The notes under the pieces were generated by a model. That model was given only the letters and a program-made list of their open reading frames with translations, was not told the DNA's origin and did no database searches. The position numbers and the translations under genes were made by a program. From the NCBI RefSeq assembly GCF_900116295.1, contig NZ_FPAF01000002.1:533177-597176 (forward strand): a stretch of 64,000 nucleotides of DNA, read 5' to 3'. This DNA comes from Bacillus sp. 103mf (lineage in GTDB: Bacteria; Bacillota; Bacilli; Bacillales; Bacillaceae_G). Of the stretch, positions 11,860 to 19,323 are shown piece after piece (the first letter of the stretch is position 1; each line of letters opens with the position of its first letter).

Positions 11860-12795
11860 CTATTTCAACCTATGCTCTTCCATATAATCGAGCACTTTAT
11901 CAAAATCTTTATTTACATCACTAAATGTTGCATAGTTTTTCGCTGTTGAAAACCAATCTAAAGTTGTTGGCTGACGTTTCTTCATTGCTTCTAACAAATC
12001 TTCGTTGGAAAGCGGCTGCAGTTGCCCTGTTTCAAATGAACGTTGAATTGCTTGATTAATCGCATCCTCAACTAAAAACGTTAAATCAGCGCCTGAAAAA
12101 TGTTCCGCATACTTTGCGACAATATCAAGCTGTAAATCTGTTCGAGGCTTATCTTTTGTCTTTAAGTCTAGTATTGTCAGACGTTCTTCATAGCTCGGCG
12201 GTGCCACAAAAACAAGTGAATTAAAACGTCCCGGACGGCGGAGTGCCGGATCAATATACCACGGTGTATTCGTCGCTCCAATAATATAGACACCTTCATT
12301 AAAAGAATTCATTCCATCCAGTTCTACTAGCAGTTGATTCACTAATGTACGTTGATGATGGGCGCCCATTTTCTGTCTATTCCCGCCAAATGCATCTAAC
12401 TCATCTATAAACAAAATACAAGGCTTTGTTTTCCGCGCTTCTTCAAAAACCTCATGTAAATTTTTCTCAGCTTCACCTGACCACATAGATAGGATAGCTT
12501 GTAGCTCCAAATGAATAAAATTCGCATTAATTTCCCCAGCTACTGCACGCGCTAAAAACGTCTTCCCACAGCCAGGAGGACCATAAAACAGCAAACTCCC
12601 CCCCGTTTTCTTACCAAATGCTTGAAAATATTCAGGATTCTTAATTGGCATGATGAAATCCATATTAATTTGCTTCTTAATATCTTCCATCCCGCCAACA
12701 TCTGCAAAACTCGTTTTACTTTCCTCTACTTCTACCATTCTATTTTGCTCTCTATCAAAAGAGATTACTTTAATTTTGTCATAATATTTCTCCAC
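11860..12795 (-). CDS. Classical AAA ATPase (FtsH/Cdc48-type module)
   Basis: 311 residues from the GTG at 12795. The first GTG at 12804 touches the AAGAGG site, whereas the second sits nine bases from it. Walker A is GPPGCGKT (72-79), Walker B LFIDELDA (128-135), sensor-1 N176 (IGATNT) and the paired arginines of PALRRPGRF at 186-187. These define a classical AAA module. No protease or membrane domain is attached. Directly downstream is the TPR membrane protein, its likely partner. A second ATPase copy near 15911-15985 has been deleted down to a stub. The substrate is unknown; protein remodelling is inferred from family. Confidence 0.88.
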   Translation of the reverse strand: MEKYYDKIKVISFDREQNRMVEVEESKTSFADVGGMEDIKKQINMDFIMPIKNPEYFQAFGKKTGGSLLFYGPPGCGKTFLARAVAGEINANFIHLELQAILSMWSGEAEKNLHEVFEEARKTKPCILFIDELDAFGGNRQKMGAHHQRTLVNQLLVELDGMNSFNEGVYIIGATNTPWYIDPALRRPGRFNSLVFVAPPSYEERLTILDLKTKDKPRTDLQLDIVAKYAEHFSGADLTFLVEDAINQAIQRSFETGQLQPLSNEDLLEAMKKRQPTTLDWFSTAKNYATFSDVNKDFDKVLDYMEEHRLK

Positions 12796-12811
12796 TTCAT
12801 TCACCCTCTTT

Positions 12812-13094
12812 TTTATTTATCCCGCTATTCGTGGACAGTAATACTCCCACCTCAAGATTCTGAGAAAGCATTGTCCAGCTCTAACGGCTAGAGTCTCCGG
12901 TCGTTTCGCCCCCTCGGACGAGGCAAAAAGCGCCTCTCTGTCAGAGGCGTGGGCGTCCTGCGATTCTGGACGAGCCGCTTCCGCTTTTCTAAAGAAGTTA
13001 GGTGGGAGATAAACTGCCCGTAAAAGCCCGATTGGTTCAACTAATAATCAGTGGGGGATGAAGAAAACCCCCACTGATTAAAGTTTCACTTTAT
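12812..13094. repeat. bcr1-type repeat with GC-rich insertion
   Basis: The outer parts match the bcr1 pattern (CCCGCTATTCGTGGACAGTAATACTCCCACCTCAA ... GGGAGATAAACTGCCCGTAAAAGCCCG ... AAAGTTTCACTTTAT in short pieces) and TTTAT occurs at both ends. From about 12868 to 13005 a GC-rich stem-forming block (CGCCCCCTCGGACGAGGC, GCCGCTTCCGCTTTTCT) is inserted. The copy at 56255-56487 carries the same insert in the other orientation. Confidence 0.8.
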
Positions 13095-13336
13095 GTATAA
13101 TATGAAACTTCTAACGATTGGACGATGTCAAGGAGAATCGCCCCCTTATCTTCCCAACTACCCGATACATGCTTTTTATATAGCTATTACAATTGGGCGG
13201 GTATTCCCGATAGCAAAAAATAACTGCAACTCAAAAAATATAAATCTTTAATCAACAAAAATTATCATAACAAACAAGATGCTTTCACGTTGTAGTATTT
13301 TGTCGAATAAAACAAAAGAAGCTTCGTTTTAAAATG

Positions 13337-13382
13337 TATCCTATAGAATAGACACTTAAAAAAAAGTCTGTTCTATAGGATA
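13337..13382. repeat. 17-bp inverted repeat upstream of transposase remnant
   Basis: TATCCTATAGAATAGAC and GTCTGTTCTATAGGATA, one G-T mismatch, 12-base loop rich in A. It could be the promoter-region hairpin of the transposase fragment that follows, or a terminator of lost DNA. Confidence 0.6.
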
Positions 13383-13427
13383 TTTCTTGTATAATAAGAA
13401 AAAAATTAGAATCGGAGAAATTTCAAA

Positions 13428-13589
13428 ATGACGAAAAAATTATTTACAGAAAAAGAAGTTCAAGCTCTATCAAGGAATCCATGCGTAAAATCTGTGAGTG
13501 AGAAAGGAATTACTTATACGGACGAATTTAAACGTATTTTTATTGAAGAAAATGAAAAAGGAAAATTACCTCGAGACATATTGCAGTAG
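13428..13589 (+). pseudogene. HTH N-terminus of an IS transposase, truncated
   Basis: A 53-codon frame starting MTKKLFTEKEVQALSRNP and containing GITYTDEFKRIFIEENEKGKLPR. This resembles the N-terminal helix-turn-helix part of IS3-group transposases common in this genus. It ends in a TAG right after PRDILQ, where a full protein would continue for a hundred or more residues. No second frame or clear IS end follows. I read it as a decayed insertion sequence. Confidence 0.65.
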
Positions 13590-13712
13590 GCGTTGATTTT
13601 TTTACAAATCCAACTGCCATACCAAGACCTGATCCTTTGTGAATAATTCCAACATGATAGGCGGATAAATTCATGAACTAAAGGAGAACTCAATCAGTGA
13701 AATCTTGCAAAA

Positions 13713-13736
13713 AAACTTCCACTATGGAAGTTTCAC
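13713..13736. terminator. Short stem-loop after small membrane protein gene
   Basis: ACTTCCA CTA TGGAAGT with an A-rich flank, 20 bases past the stop of the gene at 13756. Weak by size. Confidence 0.4.
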
Positions 13737-13755
13737 TTTTGCATTCATATAACTT

Positions 13756-13926
13756 CTAACTATTCTTCTTTGATTTTCTTACTTCTTTATCCAACCAAAT
13801 AAACGTCACAGTTAATATAACACCCACAGCTGTAAATAGAATGCCAGGTACCAATAACCATAAATTCCCTCTACTCCACCAAATTAAATCTATTCCTAAA
13901 ATTAAACATATGATCCCTATTATCAT
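13756..13926 (-). CDS. Small hydrophobic protein, two membrane segments
   Basis: A 56-codon frame beginning MIIGIICLILGIDLIWW, with a second hydrophobic stretch (LLVPGILFTAVGVILTVTFIW) and a charged end (DKEVRKSKKNS). The stop is TAG. A GGGG/GAG-type ribosome site lies about 12 bases upstream of the ATG, which is not ideal. Hydrophobic periodicity and a clean frame argue for a real membrane protein of unknown role. I do not recognise a family. Confidence 0.5.
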   Translation of the reverse strand: MIIGIICLILGIDLIWWSRGNLWLLVPGILFTAVGVILTVTFIWLDKEVRKSKKNS

Positions 13927-14075
13927 CTAATCTCATTACCCCTTTTTCATGAAAATTTTTCTCTGTTTGTAAAGACATTCCTTTAGAATTATACCTTTTT
14001 ACGTCCAAACTGTTAAACATAAAGTGAAAGTTCTATCTTATAACTTCAGAAAGAATGTACCCCATACCTAAGCCA

Positions 14076-14110
14076 AAATAAGCCAGATGCTTTTAGCATC
14101 TGGCTTATTT
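14076..14110 (-). terminator. Terminator of the second TPR gene
   Basis: Perfect 15-base stem AAATAAGCCAGATGC / GCATCTGGCTTATTT with loop TTTTA, touching the stop codon. Confidence 0.85.
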
Positions 14111-15900
14111 TACTTTTGCTGCATACTTTGCACTATAAAGTTATGAAGTAATTCATTATATGTTTTTATTTCTTGCTCACTATTATCCCAATTTTCGCCG
14201 TAAATACGATTAATTTTTCCCTCTAACATTTCTATGATAAAAGTACTATCATCACTTTTCATTAATAAGTATGCCTTTGTCCCTTCTTTATATACTCTAG
14301 CAAGATGTTCAGATCTTAATTTCTGTATACTTGGTTGTCCTACCTTTTCCATCATAACAGGCACATAATTATCCGTTACAAATTGCCGAAGCGAGTTCTC
14401 ACTAAAGTCACTTGTTTCTAATGAACATAATGCTGACGAAATCTTACCAATTAGGTCCAGTTCTTCTTCTTTCGGTATTTTATCCTTAGATATAATGAAA
14501 CTCTTCCTCTGTTCTTCGTTAATATTCGGCTCCGCATTTTTATTCTTTTTATGATAAGAGGTATAACTCTTCTTCTGTTCTTCGCCAATATTCGGCTCCA
14601 TATTTTTATCCTCTTTATGATAAGGGTTATATACATTCCCAACACGCAAAACGAGAGTAAGAGACAGTATAATTAACAAACAAATATACCACTTGTTGTA
14701 TCGTGGGTATTCAATATTTGAATACGATTGAATTTCCTTATGTTCTTCCGATGATAACTGCGGCTGCATAGCTACTTCTTCAGTTGGTTGTTTTTCAGAC
14801 ATAGCTTCTTTACTTGTTAGCTGTGACTCAATTTCTTCTGGTGATAACTCCTTTGTTGCAATTGTCGTAGGTTCTACTTTCTCAACTGTATGTGCCATTT
14901 TAGACGTTTCTTGCTCTTTTGTAATTTGATTTCTGCGTAGATTATCTTTCGCATCAAACGATGTTCCTAAACCAACTTCTTTGTAGATCTTCTGTTGGAT
15001 GTTAGAAGAGATAAAATACATCACAAGAAATACAATATAAACGCTACCTGCATACCAACCTATTAAATATATAGGCAGAATCCCCCAACCAAATGAACTT
15101 AAAAAGTATAAAAAATAATATATGTTTTTATTCTTGAAATATACAAACGTAAATAACGAGCAGAATTTTGAGATAGGTAGACCTAAAACATGTGCAACCC
15201 TTGCGGTGAAATCACAAAACTTATTTTTTGTCCCAACCGTCTTCTTATAAATCGTATATGCGTCTTTATTATTTGGATCTAGCCGCACCGCGACTTCCGC
15301 TAACATCCTTGCTTTTTTAAAATTCCCCTTATACGTCGCTGCAACTGCGAACAAAACAAGATTAGTCGTATTTTCTGGATCTAGATCCAAAGCACGCTGT
15401 TCTGCCTGTAATGCCTCCTCTTGCCGTTTAGGGAAAGAGGTAAAAAGAATATACGCATAATTTCCTACATAAATTTCATTTTCAGGATCGAGCTCCATCG
15501 CTTTCTCGAAATACACGAGTGAATTCTTAACGGGTTCAAAACATCTAACAGCTTCACCCATATAGAAATAACACTTTCCATTTTCAGGGTAATTTTTCAT
15601 TCCAATCTCTGCGAGTTCTCTTACTCTCTTATAATTATTTTGACCATAGAAAATCTCTAATCCTACTGAGAGCACTTGCTCATTTAAATAATCCAGTTTG
15701 AGCGCCTCTTCTAAATACTTACTTGCATTATCATTATCGCCAAATCCATAAAAATAGACATAACTTAAACAAAGGTACCCTGAAGCGTCTTCTGGGTCTT
15801 CCTTTATAAGCATTTCGGCTTCTTTCATTGCCCGATCAGCATCGCCAGCCTTCAGCAAATACTGAATTCTTCTAAGATTATCTTCCATCACCTGACTCAT
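14110..15900 (-). CDS. TPR-repeat membrane protein (copy 2)
   Basis: 596 residues, closely parallel to the protein at 10090-11844: same N-terminus (MSQVMEDNLRR), same TPR region, hydrophobic hairpin and C-terminal membrane segment. The C-terminal linker is longer and contains a short internal duplication (NMEPNIGEEQKKSYTSYHKK / KNAEPNINEEQRKSF). Its ATPase partner gene is missing; only a stub remains directly upstream, so this copy must work with the other ATPase, alone, or not at all. The frame is intact, which suggests it is still selected or that the loss is recent. Confidence 0.8.
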   Translation of the reverse strand: MSQVMEDNLRRIQYLLKAGDADRAMKEAEMLIKEDPEDASGYLCLSYVYFYGFGDNDNASKYLEEALKLDYLNEQVLSVGLEIFYGQNNYKRVRELAEIGMKNYPENGKCYFYMGEAVRCFEPVKNSLVYFEKAMELDPENEIYVGNYAYILFTSFPKRQEEALQAEQRALDLDPENTTNLVLFAVAATYKGNFKKARMLAEVAVRLDPNNKDAYTIYKKTVGTKNKFCDFTARVAHVLGLPISKFCSLFTFVYFKNKNIYYFLYFLSSFGWGILPIYLIGWYAGSVYIVFLVMYFISSNIQQKIYKEVGLGTSFDAKDNLRRNQITKEQETSKMAHTVEKVEPTTIATKELSPEEIESQLTSKEAMSEKQPTEEVAMQPQLSSEEHKEIQSYSNIEYPRYNKWYICLLIILSLTLVLRVGNVYNPYHKEDKNMEPNIGEEQKKSYTSYHKKNKNAEPNINEEQRKSFIISKDKIPKEEELDLIGKISSALCSLETSDFSENSLRQFVTDNYVPVMMEKVGQPSIQKLRSEHLARVYKEGTKAYLLMKSDDSTFIIEMLEGKINRIYGENWDNSEQEIKTYNELLHNFIVQSMQQK

Positions 15901-15910
15901 CCCTACCCTT

Positions 15911-15985
15911 ACTTTCCTCTACTTCTACCAATCTCTTTTGTTCTCTATCAAAAGAGATTACCTTAATTTTGTCATGATATTTCTC
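15911..15985 (-). pseudogene. Stub of a deleted second AAA ATPase gene
   Basis: The minus strand encodes EKYHDKIKVISFDREQKRLV followed by EVEESK, nearly identical to residues 2-27 of the intact ATPase at 11860-12795. It then joins directly to the leader of the TPR gene (GTAAGGGTAGGGATGAGTCA, compare AATAAGGGCAGGGATGAGTCA in copy 1). About 860 bp of ATPase sequence is therefore missing, and the start codon is lost as well. Confidence 0.85.
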
Positions 15986-16147
15986 CTTTTTCGTAAACAC
16001 ATGCTTTCATAATTCCATATTTCTCTAATTATGCAAAAATATCATAACAAATAAAACACTTTTAATTTGTCATATTTCGTCGAAAAAAGTTAAAAAAGGG
16101 CATTCCCACATCGCTATCGAGTTAAGAAATTTATTGTTCCCCAAAAC

Positions 16148-16176
16148 GAAAACACCGACTCGAATGAATCGGTTTT
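16148..16176 (-). terminator. Possible terminator after SLH fragment
   Basis: Minus-strand AAAACCGATTC...GAGTCGGTGTTTTCGTTTT, just after the fragment's stop. It overlaps a CCCCAAAACGAAAA repeat end. Confidence 0.5.
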
Positions 16177-16182
16177 AACTAG

Positions 16183-16373
16183 TTAGTTTACTTGAAGCGG
16201 CCTTGAAGATACCGGAATAGCTCTATATAAGGACGCAGTCAACTGTTCACGTGTTACAGTACCATCTGGATTAAAATTGTTATCACCTATGCCATTAGTT
16301 ATGCCATTACTAAATGAAATTTTTACCTCTCCATTTCCCCAGTGACCTTGCGCATCATTAAATAATCCATCTT
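16183..16373 (-). pseudogene. SLH-domain fragment
   Basis: One open stretch ending TAA encodes LFNDAQGHWGNGEVKISFSN followed by GITNGIGDNNFNPDGTVTRE and QLTASLYRA. This follows the S-layer homology pattern (hydrophobic, HW, GI..G, F.PDG.VTR.Q). SLH domains anchor proteins to pyruvylated cell-wall polymer. There is no start codon and an in-frame stop lies just upstream, so only one C-terminal domain of a surface protein is left. Confidence 0.75.
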
Positions 16374-16469
16374 ACTTATTACAAATAATGTCACATATTT
16401 CTTTTGCATAATTGCCCATTTTGTGACACAATAGTTATAACATTCTGATTATTTTTGGAGGGAATTTTC

Positions 16470-16655
16470 ATGGGCATATACACACTAACAGTTTTCGAAA
16501 AAGACGGTTCCAAAGTACTAGATGAATCATTTGAGGCTACGACAGAAGCAGAAGCAAAATCAAAAGGTGAAACCCTTTTACGAGACAAACAATTGTATGA
16601 ACACACGCACCGCTGCACATCTTCAAGCGGAAAGCTTGTCTTATTCCAGCGCTAA
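16470..16655 (+). CDS. yhzD: YhzD-like small protein
   Basis: A 61-residue protein (MGIYTLTVFEKDGSKVLDES ... TSSSGKLVLFQR) that I recognise as the YhzD family of Bacillus, small cytosolic proteins of unknown function. I chose the ATG at 16470 because TTGGAGGG precedes it. A GTG/ATG further upstream would include the ribosome site in the coding region. The stop is followed at once by a terminator. A conserved AATEAEAKSKGE segment suggests a helix after the beta hairpin. The gene is single and convergent with the next one. Confidence 0.75.
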   Translation: MGIYTLTVFEKDGSKVLDESFEATTEAEAKSKGETLLRDKQLYEHTHRCTSSSGKLVLFQR

Positions 16656-16684
16656 AAAAAGAAGCGTTACACCGCTTCTTTTTC
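16656..16684. terminator. Bidirectional terminator
   Basis: AAAAAGAAGCG TTACA CGCTTCTTTTT between the convergent genes at 16470 and 16683. Confidence 0.9.
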
Positions 16685-17042
16685 ACACTATATCTTCTTC
16701 ACACCACAGAAACACAACTTCTACAATTCGATTGCCAAATCGAACACGCTTATTCCACATACCTGTTTGAATAAGGCGCTTTAACTCATCCTTCATGTTA
16801 TCCGTCCACTGCTGAATACTTTCTTTCCGATTGTACGGATAAATACTTGGAAACTCTTCATGTAAGAGACGCAAGCTTTCCGCATCTAGATGAAAATGAA
16901 AAAAATAATTTGCAGTCAGAGAAGGATCCTGCAATTGTAAAAACGGATGGTCAATTTGCTTCTTATTACGATAAAACGTAAAAATATTGACCTTGCCACT
17001 CGTAATCTGATCAATTTGAATTTCGTGTTTTTCAATAATCAC
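16683..17042 (-). CDS. Conserved hypothetical protein
   Basis: 119 residues from the GTG at 17042, which lies ten bases after GAGGTGG. The protein is soluble and mixed alpha/beta: VIIEKHEIQIDQITSGKVNI, then FFHFHLDAESLRLLHEEFPS, then NRIVEVVFLWCEEDIV. I do not recognise a domain. No signal peptide or membrane segment. It converges with the YhzD-like gene and diverges from the DUF2639 gene at 17181. A small cytosolic protein is all that can be said. Confidence 0.75.
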   Translation of the reverse strand: MIIEKHEIQIDQITSGKVNIFTFYRNKKQIDHPFLQLQDPSLTANYFFHFHLDAESLRLLHEEFPSIYPYNRKESIQQWTDNMKDELKRLIQTGMWNKRVRFGNRIVEVVFLWCEEDIV

Positions 17043-17180
17043 GCTGTTCAATCCACCTCAATATATACTACTTCTAGTATATATGTCTTTGACAAAGAAG
17101 TTAACCTCTTTCCTATGGAAATTCATCATTTTACAAAAAATACAATCAGAATCACTCCAAACAAGAAAGGAAGCGATCAT

Positions 17181-17321
17181 ATGCATTTCGGCAGCAAAGG
17201 TTGGTACGTAAGTGAATTAAAAAAATTAGGTATCCGTACTTATGAAGGTAGAAAACTAGAGTCATATCGTACGCATATTTTGGCTAGTTTGCTTGAGAAG
17301 GCTAAGAGACAGTCGGCTTGA
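17181..17321 (+). CDS. DUF2639 small protein (copy 1)
   Basis: A 46-residue protein beginning MHFGSKGWYVSELKKLGIR, then TYEGRKLESYRTHILASLL. This is the DUF2639/YflJ-type pattern (GSKGWYV..L...GI.....KLE.Y). AAGGAAGCG precedes the ATG. A second member lies at 17921. The function is unknown. The high conservation between the two copies (GWYV, ELKKLGI, YEGRKLESYR) shows both are maintained. Confidence 0.8.
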   Translation: MHFGSKGWYVSELKKLGIRTYEGRKLESYRTHILASLLEKAKRQSA

Positions 17322-17330
17322 TGGAGGAAT

Positions 17331-17359
17331 GCTCCTTCTTATACGGGAGGAGCTTTTTT
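17331..17359 (+). terminator. Terminator after DUF2639 copy 1
   Basis: GCTCCT / AGGAGC stem followed by TTTTTT. A second hairpin, GGCA...ACTT/AAGT...TGCC with TTTTT, follows at 17377-17405. Confidence 0.8.
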
Positions 17360-17456
17360 GAAATTAACAAATAGCTTGGCATCACTTGTATAAGTAGTGC
17401 CTTTTTCTTCTTTCATTAACAGAATCTTAAATAGTACAGGCTCTACAATCCGCTAC

Positions 17457-17783
17457 TTAATTATCACTTACCTCAATCAAGAAAATTCTCTCCCCGAACC
17501 CACCGCGCTTTTCAGCTTTTTCTTTGCGGACTTTTTCCACATCTTCGAGCGTTACGCCTTCATGCTATGCTAGTGCGTTGATAAGCTCCAGTAAATCCGC
17601 TAGTTCCTCTACTTTATGCTCCTGTGTTTCCGCTTCTACATATTCCGTTAATTCTTCTCCTGTTTTCTTACACATTTCTTCTATATATTCTTTTTCATCT
17701 AACATTCTTGTTGTGCATGTCTTTCCTGTCTTTTCAATAATTTCTGGGATACGATCACGTACTAGTTTGTTGTAGATTGGCAT
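17457..17783 (-). pseudogene. MazG/PRA-PH-like nucleotide pyrophosphohydrolase with in-frame amber codon
   Basis: The frame starts MPIYNKLVRDRIPEIIEKTG and contains the metal-binding pattern EELTEYVEAE...KVEELADLLELINALA, typical of small MazG-like NTP pyrophosphohydrolases. Codon 73 is TAG. The same frame then continues for 35 more codons (HEGVTLEDVEKVRKEKAEKR then GGFGERIFLIEVSDN) to a TAA at 17457. The downstream sequence looks fully coding, so one C-to-T change of a CAG codon would explain it. The catalytic helices lie before the stop, so a shortened product may still fold. Start site is good (GAGGACTTGCGATG). Confidence 0.85.
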
Positions 17784-17920
17784 CGCAAGTCCTCCGCTAT
17801 TTTGAATTTAATTCTATTATTATAGCATGCAGAAAAATCCACACTTTCCATAAGTAAAACAAGCTTTCCTTTTCCTACTCAAGCATATACTGTTAAAAAT
17901 CTAAAAGGAGAAGATTCATC

Positions 17921-18058
17921 ATGTATTACGGAACAAAAGGCTGGTACGTGTATGAGTTGAAAAAGCTTGGAATTAATTATTATGAGGGGCGAAAATTAGA
18001 AAGTTACCGGGCGCATGTTTTAAGGAGTTTGTTATTGACAAAGCAGAAAGAGAACTAA
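17921..18058 (+). CDS. DUF2639 small protein (copy 2)
   Basis: 45 residues, MYYGTKGWYVYELKKLGINY then YEGRKLESYRAHVLRSLLL. Clear paralogue of the 46-residue protein at 17181, with AAAAGGAG upstream of the ATG. A terminator follows within 20 bases, so it is a single-gene unit. The function is unknown. Confidence 0.8.
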   Translation: MYYGTKGWYVYELKKLGINYYEGRKLESYRAHVLRSLLLTKQKEN

Positions 18059-18078
18059 ACTTTCTGCTCCACTCTTAT

Positions 18079-18108
18079 AAAAAAACCTTAAAAAATTAAG
18101 GTTTTTTT
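18079..18108. terminator. Terminator after DUF2639 copy 2
   Basis: AAAAAACCTTA AAAAAT TAAGGTTTTTTT. Confidence 0.85.
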
Positions 18109-18212
18109 ATATAGAATCAGCATTTTCCTTTTATTGTCTAGACAGGATAAAATTGAAATGTTATATTACAATTTCGTAATTATTATCAAAATAAAAAAAG
18201 GAGGAACCTTAT

Positions 18213-18569
18213 ATGCAATGGTATTTAAACGTACTTAAAAACTATGTAGGATTTCAAGGAAGAGCTCGTCGTAAAGAATACTGGATGTTTTCCCTTATTA
18301 ACTTCATTATCTTCTTTATATTTTCAATACTTGGGGCAATAGCAGACATATTTAGCATTCTATTTGGACTTTATACTCTAGCAATCCTATTACCATCCTT
18401 AGCTGTTGGTTTCCGCAGACTACATGACACCGGAAAAAGCGGATGGTGGCTATTGCTGAGCTTTATTCCTCTCATCGGTGGTATCGTTCTCCTTGTATTC
18501 TGTTGCCAGGATAGTCAAGAAGGCGATAACAAGTATGGCCCAAATCCTAAGGCTGACGAAAGCTATTAA
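18213..18569 (+). CDS. DUF805 membrane protein (copy 1)
   Basis: 118 residues. The N-terminus MQWYLNVLKNYVGFQGRARR-KEYW is the hallmark of DUF805 inner-membrane proteins, followed by three to four hydrophobic segments and RRLHDTGKSGWWLL, the other signature of the family. The tail is hydrophilic (DSQEGDNKYGPNP). AAAGGAGG lies at good spacing. A paralogue on the opposite strand is at 23589-23948. The role of DUF805 is unknown. Confidence 0.9.
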   Translation: MQWYLNVLKNYVGFQGRARRKEYWMFSLINFIIFFIFSILGAIADIFSILFGLYTLAILLPSLAVGFRRLHDTGKSGWWLLLSFIPLIGGIVLLVFCCQDSQEGDNKYGPNPKADESY

Positions 18570-18596
18570 TATTGTTCTTACTACATAAGTAGATAA

Positions 18597-18629
18597 ATAA
18601 CCCGTGAAGACTTTCTTCATGGGTTATTT
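18597..18629 (+). terminator. Terminator after DUF805 copy 1
   Basis: AATAACCC(G)TGAAGA / TCTTCATGGGTTATTT. Confidence 0.85.
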
Positions 18630-18644
18630 ATCTATGTATTTATT

Positions 18645-18833
18645 TATATATCCTTTTGAATTTTTTGACATATAAGTCTTTTCTATGCAGAACACAACAT
18701 GACCGCTACTTGCTTTCTTCTTTTGTTTTCAACCTTACATGTGGTAGGAAAAGGCTCTAATCGCTTCTATGTACGGCTAGATGCTCTCGTCCTCCCTTAA
18801 AAAGAAAGTGGTTTTTTACATCGTATTTATATA
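18645..18833. repeat. R1 family copy c
   Basis: About 189 bp with the R1 order of blocks: TTTTGACATATAAGTC, a TATGCAGAACA block, ACATGTGGTAGGAAAAGG, CGGCTAGATGCTCTCGTCC, and ...TTTATATAATG at the end. Fills the gap between DUF805 and the TetR fragment. Confidence 0.7.
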
Positions 18834-18857
18834 ATGCTGTTCACCATACTAATTGAA

Positions 18858-19076
18858 CTAGACGTCTACGCTCATATTTAAGAATTGAACAAGCTGATCA
18901 TTTAAATAACTTGTACTATAAGAAAAATCATTTTGATACCACTCAATAATGATGCCAATAATCGCATTTGCTTGATAGGAACAATAGAGTGAATGATTAA
19001 CTCCTTCTTTAAGAAAAGCTTCTTTATCTTGAAGTAACAAATGCTTTATTTCCTCAAACAATAAATAATAGTACAT
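18858..19076 (-). pseudogene. C-terminal fragment of a TetR-family regulator
   Basis: 72 codons (MYYYLLFEEIKHLLLQDKEA ... AIIGIIIEWYQNDFSYSTSY). The pattern of a hydrophobic helix, IGIIIEWYQNDF and a final NDQLVQFLN matches the C-terminal ligand-binding/dimer domain of TetR-type repressors. The N-terminal DNA-binding helix-turn-helix is absent, and the start region has no good ribosome site. I treat it as a remnant, though a short dimerisation peptide cannot be excluded. Confidence 0.6.
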
Positions 19077-19323
19077 GAATGGAAGAAAAACTTAATGTAT
19101 TTTTATACTGTTATGATTTTTAACGAATGGTAAAAACCGTATCCCTTATTTAGGGTACGGTTCACCGCAGCTCATGTAAATGAGATTTTTTCCTTAGACG
19201 AATTGCTTTTTTACGATTCAAGCCTATTTCATTCATTTTCTATTAGAAATTCGTCTATACCGCCATTAAATTCATATTATATATGATAAACAATATTTGA
19301 TTTTTAAAAAAGGAGGCAGTTAA

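Noticed and set aside
13600-13670. Minus-strand string MNLSAYHVGIIHKGSGLGMA
   Set aside because: Looks coding for about 30 codons, but I could not tie it to a family, and there is no ribosome site. Too short to call.
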